From: Chaenocephalus aceratus
Lineage: Eukaryota; Chordata; Actinopteri; Perciformes; Channichthyidae
Length of the DNA stretch: 64,000 nucleotides
Direction of reading: 5' to 3'
Assembly: GCA_023974075.1 (NCBI GenBank)
Contig: CM043800.1
Span: 7,407,453 to 7,471,452, forward strand
The notes under the pieces were generated by a model. That model saw only the letters and a program-made list of their open reading frames with translations, did not search any database and had not been told where the DNA came from. Positions 12,780 to 26,515 of the stretch are shown here, one piece after another (position 1 is the first letter of the stretch; each line of letters starts with the position of its first letter). A program made the translations under genes and the position numbers.

Positions 12780-12965
12780 TGTTGTTGTAAAAGGATCAGA
12801 TGTTGTCTCTTCTCTATCAGCTGTACTGTTCTGTAGAATAATACGTTCAGTGTGAATCTATACTTCTACTGCCTGACTCTGCTTCATGGCTTCCACTTTC
12901 TTTGTTCATTTGTTCTGTTTTTAATTCAGTAGGTGAACCTATATGTTCATAGAATAGGGCTGTGT
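12780..12965 (+). repeat. Repeat matching 21211-21395
   Basis: It shares TTGTTGTAAAAGGATCAGAT, GTGAATCTATACTTCTACTG and GTGAACCTATATGTTCATA with the second copy in the same order and spacing. The second copy lies in a larger element (21075-21785). Confidence 0.75.
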
Positions 12966-12969
12966 CCCT

Positions 12970-14085
12970 AAAGTCTGGTTCTGGTTGTTAACAAGCCCAG
13001 TATTCAATGTGAAGGGTAAAACCTGCACCACATGATTACACTTCAAAACAGCAAGTTACTCAGAGAACACACCCCCCCCCTCCTTTTGACAGGTGTTCAT
13101 GCATTATATATCAGCGGAAACCTTAGTGCATCCACAGCAGCTGCCCTCCATGTGTGTTCATTCAATTACTTATTTTTAATCACTTTTTGCACTTATTAAC
13201 ATCCCAAAATATCCACAGTTATGTTTTCATTATTTGTTCGTATCATCATTCGCATAGGTTTTCAATAAATAATGATCTTGCTTTAATTACAAGTTTTCCA
13301 TAGCTTTCAATTATTTCTGTATTTTTCGTGTATTCAGCCATGCGTGTATTCATTTATATTGACTTTCACATATTCATGAAACCATCTATTAAGACATCTA
13401 TTTATTGAGTGACTAATTACCTAACATACTGTGTATATATATATATATATATATGTACTTTTGTGGCATTCAAAATATCATGCATAAACTACTTTTCTTA
13501 AACATTTGAATTAGTGATCTATTTATATAGCAACTCTGTCAATTATGTTTTAATGTATTCCCTTAATATCTGCTTGGATAACTCTATAATGTTTTATTTA
13601 GATAGTTATAATTTGTCCTTTATTTAATTATTCATAAAGTTGACATGTATTTATGTATTCATGTATTTACTCGATTAACCACAGTTTTTATCAACTGATA
13701 TTTGTTTATTTATATTCATCGACATATTATTTATTACGGTTTGTATTTCTTTATTTACATACCACTATACAGAACTGACTCATGCATTTATTTATTAACC
13801 ACAGTACAAATTCACTGAATCATTCATTATTGAGATATTATGTATTCCTCTTTTCTCTCCATCATGCCTTTCCTCCTATATTTATCACTTAAGCATCATT
13901 CTTGAATAAAAAAATCATATTCTTGCCGCTACAGGCTTCCAACATTTCTCAGAGTAAATCCAGTAGAAAGTCATTTCAGGTTTTACGAGCTGCTGCTGCG
14001 GGGCTGGGGGGGGGGGGGTAATGTCAGCACTCCTGTGTGGGCGGGTGATTATGGCCGAGGCGAGAGACGTCAAATCAAATCAGAT
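12970..14085. other. AT-rich stretch, no gene
   Basis: It is dominated by ATTTATTT-like words with a short TA run at 13434-13454 and a G run near 14006. Nothing codes. Confidence 0.5.
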
Positions 14086-14237
14086 CTGAAATGTGGCGTT
14101 ATGCAGCCTTAATGGAGATTAACAGCTCTCAGTGTCAGCACTGCCTTACCTGCCTTCACCTCGCTGTTTTCACGTCAGGCCAACAAACCACTAAAAGCTG
14201 CAGAGCACTCTATCACAGCCACATGCTTTTAGGCCAG

Positions 14238-14414
<177 letters not shown>

Positions 14415-14619
14415 TGTTTGCTATTAGGAGGCTCCCTGGGCTTTTCACAGCAAAGCAAACTGGACCCTCTGATGGTTTTTGGGTTTGGGTCCCATGACCT
14501 GATCTCTGATGAGATGGAGGGGCCTTGGACTCAGTACTTTAGAACTGACACCGATACCCGGTTCATGGTGTGGATCTCTGCTTTGTGTAGACAGAGAGAT
14601 GTGAGACCATCATAATATA

Positions 14620-15200
14620 TTTCGCTGAACATTTTGGAGAATCATATATTGGGTAAAACCCCCTCGACTGTTGCTTTGATTTATTTGATTATGTTTACTA
14701 CACCGAGGCACTAATTAATAAACATATTATTGAACTAATGTATTGCTATATTTTGGATATTTTGTGAGGGAGAATGTGCAGCAAGGTGGTTGTAATGTAG
14801 GGACACACTCTTAGGTCCGGAGTGGATAGACATCATTGTTGTTCATCATAATAAAACACACATCCACATAACGGGCAACACTATAGTGGTCATTCTTTTC
14901 TTTACTGGGGACAGTTTAATCCTTCATGAATCCAGAGTACCCTGCTCTCCACAAATATAAAAATGAATATTCAAAATGTATTCCATGGTTTGTTCACATC
15001 CAATTTTTCAACAACATAGTCAGTACGTCAGTGACAGGCAAATATGCTCACTCTTATGCAGGGTCACGAAAATGTCATTAAAAATGTAACTCTGCAAATT
15101 GGTTACTGCATCAATCTTTTCTGTTGATCAGTGTTTGCATTTCCCTGTGCTCCAATCTACATTGTGTTTTTGTCATTTCTTTACTATGCTGCAAAGAGCC
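14620..15200. other. No recognised feature
   Basis: Mixed AT-rich sequence before the LINE truncation point. Confidence 0.4.
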
Positions 15201-15204
15201 ATGT

Positions 15205-16109
15205 TCACATTATATATGCTTCCGTTAGGCAATATTATAAGGAATCATTCTGTAAACTTTCATTGTTATGCGGATGATACTCAACTATATTTATCAATCA
15301 AGCCTGATGAAATTAATCATCTAAATAAAATTCAAGACTGCCTTAAGGACTTAAAAACGTGGATGACCTTACATTGTTTGATGTTAAACACGACCAAAAC
15401 TGAAGTTATTGTACTTGGCCCGAAGAATCTACAAAACAAATTATCTAAAGATATACTAACTATGGATGGCATTAATTTGGCCTCCAGTGAGACTGTAAGG
15501 AATCTTGGTGTTATATTTGATCAGGATTTATCCTTTAACGCCCACATAAAATCAATTTCAAGGACCGCCTACTTCCATCTACGTAACATTGCAAAAATCA
15601 GGCATATCTTGCCTCAAAACGATGCAGAGAAACTAGTCCATGCATTTGTTACTTCAAGGCTGGATTATTGTAACTCCTTGTTATCAGGGTGTAACAAGAA
15701 GTCAGTCAAGTCGCTTCAGCTGATTCAAAATGCTGCAGCTTGTGTACTAACCAGAGTTAGGAAAAGGGACCACATTACTCCTGTTCTGGCTGCCTTACAC
15801 TGGCTCCCTATAGAACACAGGATAGAATTTAAAATTCTTCTTCTCGCCTACAAAGCCCTTAATGGGCAGGCGCCATCTTACCTTAAAGAACTCATTATAC
15901 CCTACTGGCCTACTAGGGCATTGCGTTCCAAGAATGCAGGGTTGTTGGTTGTTCCTAGAGTCTCTAAAAGTACAATGGGAGCCAGAGCCTTTTCTTATCA
16001 AGCTCCACATTTGTGGAATCAGCTTCCAGTTTGTGTTCGGGCGGCAGACACCCTATCCGTTTTTAAGAGTGCGCTTAAGACCTTCCTTTTTGATAAAGCT
16101 TATAGTTAG
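15205..16109 (+). pseudogene. L2-like LINE reverse transcriptase, C-terminal part
   Basis: The catalytic YADD motif is in HCYADDTQLYLSIKPDE. The thumb and C-terminal region follow (TEVIVLGPK, NLGVIFDQDLSFNAHIKSIS, RLDYCNSLLSG, LHWLPIEHRIEFKILLLAYK, APHLWNQLP). The frame has no stop up to TAG at 16107-16109. The upstream endonuclease and first RT motifs are missing, so it cannot be active alone. The first residues of the longer open frame before 15205 are flanking sequence. Confidence 0.85.
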
Positions 16110-16735
16110 GGCTGATTAGATTCAGCCCCTAGTTTTGCTGATCTAGGCTTAGTTTGTCGGGGGACATCTTACTTCTTCCTTCTCTCTGTCTATACCCGTG
16201 TACTCATGTTCCGATTAACCCAGCTTCCCCACATGTCTTTCTTTTTGGTGTCTATATACGCCGGGATCCGGAGTCATGGATGATCCTGCGGTCCTGTGTC
16301 CTGGATCGCGAGCGCTGGATCTTGAGTCGTGGCTGTGGTCCTGGATCATAAGTCCTGGATGGATATCCTCGTGGATTCATCTTCCTATTATACACACATG
16401 CACTTCCAAACATTTGGACTACCTATGTTGCAAATGTATTATCTTTTCAATTTACACACGGCATCTATTGCACGTCTGTCCGTCCTGGGAGAGGGATCCC
16501 TCCTCTGTTGCTCTCCCTGAGGTTTCTCCCATTTCCCCTTTAAACTGGGGGTTTTCTCTGGAAGTGTTTCCTTGTACGATGTGAGGGTCTAAGGACAGAG
16601 GGTCTAAGGATGTCTAAGGGTGTCGTAGGGTCATACTGATATTCTGTACACACTGTGAAGACCACTGAGACAAATGTAACATTTGTGATATTGGGCTATA
16701 TAAATAAACATTGATTGATTGATTGATTGATGTGC
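15205..16735 (+). mobile_element. 5'-truncated L2-like LINE
   Basis: It runs from inside the reverse transcriptase (LYMLPLGNIIRNHSV) through the end of the ORF at 16109 and a 3' UTR of about 600 bp. The end is ATATAAATAAACATTGATTG followed by further ATTG units, the tail type of L2/Maui LINEs. The frame stays open for the whole retained part, so the insertion looks fairly recent. Confidence 0.85.
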
Positions 16736-16739
16736 ACAG

Positions 16740-17520
16740 TGATAGAGTTTTTAGTGCAGCTACAGAGAAAACACATTTATAATCTAGATGAGAACCACCT
16801 GTGCTTTCTCCATCTTTGTTCAAAGCTGGCGATTGGTATTTGAGACGTAACAGAATAGTTTTTATCAATCAGTTTATTAAAGAGAGCTTAAATACTCGTA
16901 CTTTATTAGGATGTGTTTGGGCATTTTGTCACATCCACTTTCTCTACAAAGGTAACCCAGGCATTAAGTGTATCATGTGAGAAACAGCATCACACTCCTG
17001 CAGTAGGACTTCCCTTTGGCCCTTCATCAGCGACCATTAACACAACACGACTAACAGTGATCCATCGGACCTTCAGCTCCTCCACGTCGTATCTCCTTCT
17101 TTACAGGGATGTAATGGCAGGCCCCCATGGCTAATTTCCCAAATTCAACATTGATGTAGGTATTAAACCGTGAGGGTGAGATGTCAATCAGGATTGGATG
17201 TGTCAGTGTGTGATGATTAGAGCTTCTCACTCCAGGAAGCATTGAGAGACTAATCAGAATAATCACTTTAATGATGCCTCTTCCAGAACACCGGGGAACC
17301 TCACGACTTCCTGTGTGGTCCATTTCTATTCTGCCTAATGACATGAGGGGGATGAGACCCAGACATGTCAAAAGAGTTTAATTATACGTGTGCCCGGAAA
17401 CGTACATCTCTAAAAATGACTTTGAGTTGGAATGAGAACTCTTATATCATTACTTTGAAAAAAGATACGTGTATAATATTTGCATTTGCTGATCAATGTC
17501 AGTCTGTCCCTCAATGCTCT
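16740..17520. other. No recognised feature
   Basis: Unique-looking sequence between the LINE and a hAT element. Short frames lack family resemblance. Confidence 0.4.
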
Positions 17521-17524
17521 AGAA

Positions 17525-18743
17525 CAGTGACCACCAACTGGCGGCCCGCGGGCCACATCCGGCCCGGACGACGGGGGTGACTGTGGAGTGGTTACTGCGT
17601 TCGCCCCTCACCCATTTCTTTGTTTACAACGTCTCGTGAGTAAGGTGCAGTACCGGAGTCCAACAGAGAGGCAGCAGCTGCGGGACAGTAGACTGCGTAC
17701 TGCGAAACCTTCCCTCCCTTGAAGAAGAAGTGATCCTTCGTTGTGAAGTGTCTGGTTAATGCGCTCCACACCACAGCAGTAGCCCCGCTGCGACAGAGTC
17801 CAACAGAGAGGCTGGAGCTGCGGGACAGTAGCCAAGAAGCAGGGTTGGGTTGTAACGGAATACATAACGGCGTTACGTAATCAGAATACAAAAATCAAGT
17901 AGGCTAACTGTATTCAGCTGGCGTTACATTTGAAAAACGAGTAATCTGATTACAGTTACTTTCGTAAACCTGAAGTGAATACATTTTGGAATACTTATTG
18001 GAATTATTGGTGGAAAAGTTTCCTCACAAAATGTAATATTCATTACCGGCAGAACTGTGTGCACACTGCACAGCGCTGCAGCATGTCTGTGAGCGAGAGA
18101 GAGATGCAGCGCCAGCGTGTCTGTGAGGCCCCGCCCCCGCACAGCAGATGAGAGAGAGAGATCTCTTTTAAAATATATTGAAAGTTAGAAACGGAGATGG
18201 TTAGATAAAATGTGCAAGATAACGTTTATGTAGCATTTCTTTATTGTCGAAATGATGACATTTATAACGGGATCAAATCAAAGTGAATGGCCTGCTGCTG
18301 CTGAATGCATCATGGGGCAAGTGACTGAAACAAGTTTTAAAAGTTATTACATTGTTTCAGATAATAATGATAATTCATTCTATTTAGGGGCGCCTTTCAA
18401 AGCACCCAAGGACACCTTACAATTCATAACATATTCCAAGGAAAGGTTTTAAGACAGAACAAAGAATGCAGTCTGGGTGATGTTTTTTATGTGGGGTGCA
18501 GATGAGAGAGCTGTCCAGAATGATACCAAGATGTTGTGTTTGAGTTCTTGATAAGCCATGAAAACAGTAAAATAAGTGTCTCCTGTGCACCAAAACATAC
18601 CCATCTGTTATGGAAAAAGAAAGTATTCCAACAGTAATCTGAATACTATTTATAAAATTCTGGGCTATATAAAAATCGCTGGCCCGCGATAGTGTCTATT
18701 GGTTACATTTCGGCCCTTGGACAAATGTAGTTGGTGATCCCTG
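17525..18743. mobile_element. Non-autonomous hAT element with a nested insertion
   Basis: The termini CAGTGACCACCAACTGGCGG and, inverted, CAGGGATCACCAACTACA are flanked by the perfect duplication CTCTAGAA (17517-17524 and 18744-18751). Inside, GAGTCCAACAGAGAGGC with AGCTGCGGGACAGTAG occurs twice (17656 and 17797). Confidence 0.92.
17842..18650. mobile_element. Nested element inside the 17525-18743 hAT
   Basis: It starts GGGTTGGGTTGTAACGGAAT with GTAATCAGAATAC. Near the other end AGTATTCCAACAGTAATCTG, then AATACT, reads as the inverted counterpart. Exact borders are uncertain. Confidence 0.45.
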
Positions 18744-18751
18744 CTCTAGAA

Positions 18752-21070
18752 CAAGGATCGAACTCTTAAAGAATGGTCTTTGTACGTCAAAGGGCTGCGC
18801 AATGAAACGCAGACATAGAAAAAAACAAGAAAAACTGAACAAAAACAGTCGTGCATTCCTGGAGAGCTTTTTATGAGTTTGCCTCAATTCAAAACTCAAC
18901 ATCGGTAATCATCAACTTTCTCCAATTTTGAGCATTGTTCTACCAGCTTTGCAGTAGATGTACGATATGTGGCGCTGTTCCAGCCTTATGGGCCTTGTTA
19001 CCTGAAAATATAAGAGATCTAGAAGAATGAATGGTTTGCATGGGAGGGGGGGTCAATGGAGAGAAGAGAGGATGAATGGATGTGACAGAGGACAGAAAAG
19101 GGGACATGATATATTAACATACTTAAGTGGTTGTAAGGTGATTTGAGATGATTCCGAGATGTAATGCTGAACCAGTTGTTAACCTTCCAACTTTTAACCA
19201 TTATCCCGATCATTCCCCGACATAATTAGTTATTCTTCCGAAAACTAAGGTTTTCTACCTAACCCTAACCCTAACCCTAGCCCTAGCATGACGTGGCACT
19301 TGGGACAATGTTGAATGTTGAACAACTCAACAGTTTTATTGCAAAAGACACTTTTGATGGCATTCCCATCAGCTTCAGTTGTACTTAGTGTAGAGGATGA
19401 TAAAGATACCTGCTTGAAATCAGCATGACAGTATAGTCATTGTCGTTCTGACACAGCCAATAGCATGAATTTAGACAGGTAGTCTTGATAACCAAATGTT
19501 TCCCATAAACCTTTTTACAGTTGACATAAAGCCTTTTTTGTCGTTTTGAATTACATTTTGACTGCCAAAACAAATTGTGTTTTGTGAGACAATCATTAAC
19601 AACCTATTGCTGCTTGTTCTTACGTCTTAAACTGCACTTATACCTGGAAACCCTCCAGAATTAGGAGTAGACACCAATAAATACAACCAACAAGAACACT
19701 TTTTCATAAGTGCTTGGAATCACAGACATACTGGAGTGCTATCATGACTCATAACCAGGTTGGACAAGACTGGCCTGGTTTTTATAAAAGGTCAGTATGG
19801 TCCTGGTACATGTTCAGTCTGATGTTGGTCATACCCTTGACACCTCTCCTGTGTACTCATTACCCACGATGCTTTGTGTGGAGTACGAGGGGCCGATGAG
19901 TCTCTTTAGTGATCCTTTGCCACACATCAATCATGAGTCTATGGGACCTTGCGAGCCACAGAAAAAATCAGTTTGACCTGTCCGGGACTAAATTAATTAT
20001 CCAATTACTCTTTTCCGAGCGACTGTGCAGCCCAGATACCTTAGAAGCTATTTACAACAGACTGCCTCGCCGAGATAACAAAGGGCCGGCTGCCGTATAA
20101 TCACTTCACATGGTGAACGATTGGCGCAGAACTCCTGAGACGGCCCAAAACTCCCCACACTTCAGAGAAGTTATCAGCATATTTTACTTTCTCCCCTAGT
20201 GTAACTCATGATAAGGTAATGAACTAAATTACACGGAAAGAAGACTCAAGGGAAGTTATAAAAACGGTGATGTTACGCATTTGCTCTCACGTCCATCTCA
20301 ATCCTGCGTTCAGCCACAAGGAAACTACTGAAACATTGATTTAAATGAAAATGTATTATAAACAAATGTCAAATAACTGTATAGTTGAATGCAATAATAT
20401 TAAGTTGAACCAAATAGTTTTTATCTAAACGTAATATTATTGCTTTAAACTAACCTTGTACAGTTATGTGAAATCTGTTGACACAATACATTTAATTAAA
20501 GTCAATGTTTCAGTTTGTTCAGTGCAGTTGTTTCATTACTTTTGCAGCCATCCATTTTGTTTTTATCTTGCCTAAAGCCCTGAGGGGAATGGTAGGAAAA
20601 CTGCAGGAGTGGGCAAAGCTCAATTACAGCCTTCTTCCACTCATCACCTTGGGGAGAGGAGGATGTTTTAATCCACGGTTTTCACCACAGCCGAAGATAC
20701 TGGCCAGCTAAAAAGATTTATCAGAGTTTAATAACAATCTCGATATATCAAAAGCGCTCCGGCAGATATCGCCACGCTGCGCAGGACAATACGTCTCCCC
20801 TTGTTGTCCGGGAGTAAGCATATTTCTCTCTAGAAAACAAGAAAGTAAGGAGCTCCATACATCTCCTGCTGCTCGGAAACAAGTGTCAAAGGCTGCTGCC
20901 TGTTATCTCTGTCGGAGCACCGGGGCTCAGTCACTTTCTTACATATGCTAATGGCAACCCATGTCCTTGCTCCGTGTCTCACTTTCCTTTATCTGCACAT
21001 TTTCAAGAGAAATTTGAGTTGTGGAAGTTTCGTAAAGAACCACTGAAAAGCCCTTCACATGCTTAAGATC
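18752..21070. other. Mostly unique sequence, no gene
   Basis: No transposon ends or coding similarity. A telomere-like run (CCCTAA)n lies at about 19258-19285. The stretches 19900-20100 and 20560-20960 are of balanced composition and free of visible repeats, so conserved non-coding elements are possible. Confidence 0.4.
19258..19287. repeat. Short interstitial telomere-like repeat
   Basis: Three to four CCCTAA units followed by two CCCTAG variants. Confidence 0.8.
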
Positions 21071-21074
21071 AGGC

Positions 21075-21785
21075 GTGGGCAGTAACACATGTAACCGTAT
21101 CTAATCAGGATACACAAATAAAGGTACAAATCTGATTAGTTACTTTTCTTAGATTGGGGATTACTAGCAGGGTTTAAATGTTACTAAAATCTAAAAAGAA
21201 CATATAGTGTTTGTTGTAAAAGGATCAGATGTTATCTCTTCTCTGTAAGCTGTACTGATCTGTAGGACAATACTTTGAGTGTGAATCTATACTTCTACTG
21301 CCTGAATCTGCTTCATGGCTTTCACTTTCTTTGCTTCATTTGTTCTGTTTTTAATTCAGCATGTGAACCTATATGTTCATAAAATAGTGTGTGTGAGCTT
21401 AACTGTGTGTATTAAACTAAAACGGAGCATTTTCTGTCAGCTCAGATTTTATTTCTGCTTTTATAAACTGTAGTATGTGCTCATGTGTTTCAGTGTTGGT
21501 GTATAGGCTGCTGCCTGGATATGCTGAATGAAAGGCAGGTTTCAATACAATCATTTTGGATCCTATCTTGGTTTCTTAAGAAACAGATAGGAAAACAATT
21601 CTTTTTTAACATTGTTCTGTTCCCTTACACAATACACTTCAGACAAAAACATCTTATTGACATTTATTTTTATTTCATGTTTGCATTGCATTTTATATAA
21701 AGGTAATCCAAAAGTAACAGGGGAAAATAAGATTACATTGCTTTTTTATTTTGATACTCAGATACGGTTACTGATTATAAAAGAT
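21075..21785. mobile_element. DNA-transposon-like repeat, family of 12780-12965
   Basis: GTAACCGTATCTAATCAGGA near the left end is partly mirrored by GATACGGTTACTGATTATAA near the right end. The interior matches 12780-12965 and part of 40130-40250. Borders and class are uncertain. Confidence 0.5.
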
Positions 21786-21835
21786 AAGATAAGGTATATT
21801 TAATTGATCCCAAATTGGGCCGTTTTCTTGTCAAA
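21786..21835 (-). mobile_element. LINE 3' tail, antisense
   Basis: On the minus strand it reads TTTGGGATCAATTAAATATA followed by CCTTATCTTATCTT, the usual end of a Rex-type or related LINE with a TCTTA tail. Confidence 0.5.
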
Positions 21836-22052
21836 GTAGAAACATTTAAAAATAGAAAATATAACAGAATTCAAAAGTAAAATATAAACAAGTTGACCAT
21901 AAAAGATCAAAATCTGCGGACTATTTGTCAAATAGGGTTAGGGTTAGACGTCATGGTATGAAGGTCCAAATTATAGCTAAGAACATTTGAAAGTAGAATA
22001 TTATTTACATTAAGTGTGCAAGGAATGGCATGTTGAATTAAATACAAATGTA

Positions 22053-22335
22053 CAGTTGTGGTCAAAAGTTTACATACAATTGTAAAGAACATGTATTTCA
22101 TGACAGTCTTGACTTTTCAATAATTTCTACAACTCTTATTTGTCTGTGATAGAGTGATTGAAGCCCATCCCACTTGGTCACAAAACACAAATCATGAAGT
22201 TTGGTTCTTTTATGAATTTACAATGGGTCCTCTGAAAATGTGATCAAATCTGCTGGGTCAAAAATATACATACAGCAATGATATAAATTGGTAACATGTC
22301 CCTTGGCCATTTTCACTTCAATTAGACCACAACTG
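22053..22335. mobile_element. Tc1-type MITE
   Basis: The left end CAGTTGTGGTCAAAAGTTTA with a following CATACA is the classic fish Tc1 terminus. The right end CCACAACTG closes it. TA flanks both sides (22051-22052 and 22336-22337). The 283-bp element has lost its transposase. Confidence 0.85.
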
Positions 22336-22879
22336 TAAAATGTACAGTGTGAAGAAAAGTCCCGTTAACCGAAGAGAAAGCATGGAGCAGTAACCTGGAA
22401 CATATTTTTACAGGTAACTAGTAATTGTAGCAGATGACATTGTTTAAGAAACCCTCCCAACCCCAAAGAAAGTTAAAGAACAAGAAAGCAGTATTCATAT
22501 TGAAGCTGGACCTCTGCCAACACCAACGGAGGAAGGGAACTTGGCCTCAATAGTCTGAAAACTCAAGAGGGAGCTGTGAGATCAATATGGCATGTCAGTG
22601 GCCTGAAGGCCTGACAAAGACACCCTGAGGCCTGGCAGCTCCACACATGTGGGGGGGGGGGGGGGGGGGTGCTGTCGGCAAGTGTGGTGGCACGAAGCTG
22701 CAACCCTCTCGCTCCATCAGAGCAAGGGTCAAACAGAGGTGGGGGGAGTTCAAACACAGAAACATGATTACAGCTTTGAACCGCCGACCCCTCTAACGCT
22801 GTCTCCACTCATGTATATTCATGAACGCCGAGCCCCAAGACGCAAGGCCAAGGTGTGGGAGAATCCACGCACACCGACT

Positions 22880-22980
<101 letters not shown>

Positions 22981-23601
22981 TATAGAGTAGTTAATCTGCA
23001 CTTTGATGGGCTGACCCTGTCATAGTGCTGCGAGGCAGGAAAAAGAACACAAGGATCGTGACCCTGACCTCTCTTTAGAGAGCAGAGGAAGAGGAGGATT
23101 CATGCATAAAAGAGTAGCCTCTCCCTCTCCGCTCTACATGTCCACTCAAGATGCTTTGAGTCAAGGCTGCCAGCTTTATCTGCTGCGTGGGAGACAGCTT
23201 CAGAAAGTTCCAAATGCTCAGGAGAGCGGCTATATGGTGCGCTTTAGTTTAGCTGCGGCGTTAAACAAGAAGTTACTTCAGTCAGAAAACGTACATGTTT
23301 ATTAGAAGCAGCATATAGTTTGAGCTTGGCTTCTAGACTCGGGCCTCATCACTCCAGAAATGTACATAAAACATTGAGTAATGATTAAATAACTATCCCC
23401 CACGAGCCTACAGGTGGATGCTGGGGTGGTGGTGGGGCAGGAACCTGAAGGCAGCAGGAACCTGAACGCAGCAGTAGCATTAGCGAGGCAGAGGCAGGCA
23501 GATCTGGCAGCTTAAATGGAGCGGCAGGTTTAGGAGAATGTGTTTGGTTGGTTGTCAGAGGGACGAGGCGCGTCACGTGTTAATGTATCATTGGTGCTCG
23601 A

Positions 23602-24299
23602 CAGTGGCGTCGCCTGGCCTGGACATTCAGGGCTTTAGCCCCGAATGTTTTTTCTTTAGCCCCGGACAATTCTCCCTCAATAATATAATACATTAACAGT
23701 GCTTTACGTGAACCTCATCATGACACAAGAGAGGACGGCAGGACTGTAATTTCCCGTGTTCAGTAAATGAAACAGAGGCAAGACACCAGACCAATCAGAG
23801 AGTTGCATGGAAATAAACGTGTGTCATTCAAGCTCGGCTGTGTGTGTTAGTGTGTGTGCGGCGGAAATAGCGCAGAGAGAGAGAGAGAGAGAGAGATAGG
23901 TGCCAGCAGCAGGGACCGTGTTGTTAGCATTTGGTTAGCTAGCTGCGCTAACGGACATAAGGAGCTGTTTGTTCCACAACAAGCTGTTTTCTCAGTAAGT
24001 CTCAAACGGTTTAGTCACAAATCACACTCTCAAAGTGCACCAGATTGATGCTTTTAACTTCAATATTTAAAAAAAATATTCCCCCTAGAGGAGGTTAGGT
24101 CCCCCCTAGAGGAGGTGAAGAAAAAATAGCACTTTACCCCTGCCTATATGCCGTGAGCAGATTATCGAGCCTTCATTGTAACAGTGAACTGTGTGTGTGC
24201 GTGTGGGGAGTGTTGCAGTAGAAAATTCCACTGTAGTGCCGAGGCTGCCGCCACTGTGGGCTAAGCCCCGAATGTTTTCAGGTCCAGGCGACGCCCCTG
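23602..24299. mobile_element. Non-autonomous hAT element
   Basis: The termini CAGTGGCGTCGCCTGG and, inverted, CAGGGGCGTCGCCTGG are flanked by the perfect duplication GTGCTCGA (23594-23601 and 24300-24307). A GA run lies at 23874-23896. The interior is shared with 8942-9798. Confidence 0.92.
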
Positions 24300-24529
24300 G
24301 TGCTCGAGTTGACTGCCTGAACTAGCTCGCAGGCTTTGCCCCATTTTTGCCTAACCAACCACTTAGTAATTATCCTTTCTCTTCGAAAACACTTCTCATG
24401 AAGCATACATCTCATCTTTTTGTCTCTGCCACTCAACGTTTGGTTTCAAATGTTAAGTGGACTCATTGTTGCCCATTGTGGCCGTTTGGGGTCAAATATC
24501 CATTTCAGCTGCATTTCTCACCAACCTGC

Positions 24530-24897
24530 AAGTAGAAATAACTCTCACCCCCACCCTTTTGATACACCTCGATTGGACTCCTTTGCTTACTTCTAAAACA
24601 TATTGACATCACTATGTAACACTCACACTCCCATTGGCTTGCGCTCCAACACAGTGTACCTGATAGGCTAAGAGGCAGGACATATCTAAGTTGTTGCCAA
24701 ATCACAACAGAGCCGGCCAGCTAACCAATCAGAGCAGACTGGGCTCTGGTTTCAGACAGAGGGTGAAAAGAGGTGCTGCAGCACAGGCAGGATGAGAAAA
24801 ATAAAGAGCTTTTTGAACATTAGAGCATGGAGACACGTCACAGGAGAGGAACATGCAGATATGAACCTGAAAATGAGCACAACAGGTCCTCTTTAAT
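24530..24897 (-). mobile_element. MITE of the TTAA family, inverted copy
   Basis: Read inverted it starts TTAAAGAGGACCTGTTGTGC and includes AATGTTCAAAAAGCTCTTTA and AACCAGAGCCCAGTCTGCTC. The same order occurs at 36518-36900. Confidence 0.65.
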
Positions 24898-24904
24898 GAT
24901 CATA

Positions 24905-26515
24905 TAAGGTGAATCTTTTTGACCTCTTATCTTTGACATCGTAATGGAGACATTTCAGAAAAAGGGGGGCTACCCTGCCCAAGGGCACCTAAGCAGTCCC
25001 CACGAAGCATACTGGAATCCCTCATGCTACAGTCCACACTTCATTTATTGTCAGCAAGGCGACTTGAACAGCCAACCCTAAAAAGCCAAGTCTTCACAAA
25101 CTGATACCACCACCTAGCCCCAGGTGCACACGGACAAACATTACATATTGCTGCATGAGCATCTTCCATGACATCCTTCCACACATGTTGCACACACAGA
25201 AGAGTGACATGGCTTCAAATTCCAATTATACTTTATCATTGACATTTTTGAAAGTTTGAGGCATCAAGCAAAGTTATTGAGGTACCTTCTGCATGGGACT
25301 GACACACTCTCTGGACGAGCGGGGAGCAAATGAAGATGAGAGTGAGTGCATGTAAATGTTGTTTGAAGCTCTTTTGTACCAAATAGAGTCTTTATAATGT
25401 AACCAGACAGAGTGGCAAGTGCTATTCAGACAAGCTGACACATTCTGAATATGTAGGAGAGACAAGACTGTGTTGTGGCAAGGCCTATTCCTCTTGTTAG
25501 CTTGGAGGACTGCGACTCCCCCCCCCTACTCCCACCGGGCCTATCCCTGAGCCTGGCTGGTACATCTCTGGCTGGTGAATTAATGAGTGAAAGCAGCTCC
25601 TGTAGCGAGGGTGCCACAGTGTGTTACGGCTGCAGCCCCATCCTGGTAAGCGGCTGTGAAGGCTGCAGTCTGCTTCAATGAGGAGCACGAAGAGCGGGGG
25701 GGCTGGAGAGGAGAATGGAAGGGGGAGGGATGGGAGTATGAACGAGATAACACTGCTGCAAACACCACCTGTGTGCCAGGTACAATCAAAACAACAAAGG
25801 GTTCAGAGGAGCGCAGGAAGATGGATCTGTATGCTGAAAGCCAGGGTGAATATGTCCTTTACCACAGAGTGAGGGCCGCCGAAAGATATGGGACTTACCA
25901 AAGATGAGGTGTAGCCCGTTGAACGTAAGATCCATTGAGTTGGAGACCGCAGTGAATACAATTTCTAAATTAAAAAGCATCATAGGATTCAGGAGACCAG
26001 TAATATACATGAGTTATGTGAAGTCTACGAGCAACTTCATCATGAAGTGAATGTCTGCATTTGAATGATTTGAGCGGCCTGATGAAGCTAAACAATATTT
26101 CACAAGGGAAATAGATATATTGAACAGATAAGTCAAGTAGAAAAGAACAATGATTAAACTTTCATGTTGTATATTTGTCTGCAACAGCATCCTGTTAGGC
26201 GAGCAGAGACAAACACATCGTGATATGGTCCTATGCTGGGAAGGATTGAGGTTATTGTTGCAATAAATTCAGTTTGTACACGGTGGTAGGCAAAATAAGA
26301 CCTTCCCTTCATGCCACTGATCCATATTTATTTTCTGTATCATCACCTATATACGATTATTTTAATCTTCTGGTTATTTGTTCATTTTTAAACTAAATGT
26401 AGGTCAAATCAATCATCATTTTGCTTGGACATTGGATCTAGATAAGGCTTAACACTATGACATATATCTGTTATCTGGTCTGATGATCTGTAATACATAT
26501 TAAAGCGTGGATAGA
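24905..26515. other. No gene recognised
   Basis: A short SINE-like piece (CTGCCCAAGGGCACCTAAG) lies near 24976. Overlapping short frames at 25430-25900 have no family resemblance. Confidence 0.4.

Noticed and set aside
19258..19287. Telomere or fusion point
   Set aside because: Only a few CCCTAA units with variants. Short runs like this occur by chance or from repair, and nothing else subtelomeric is seen.
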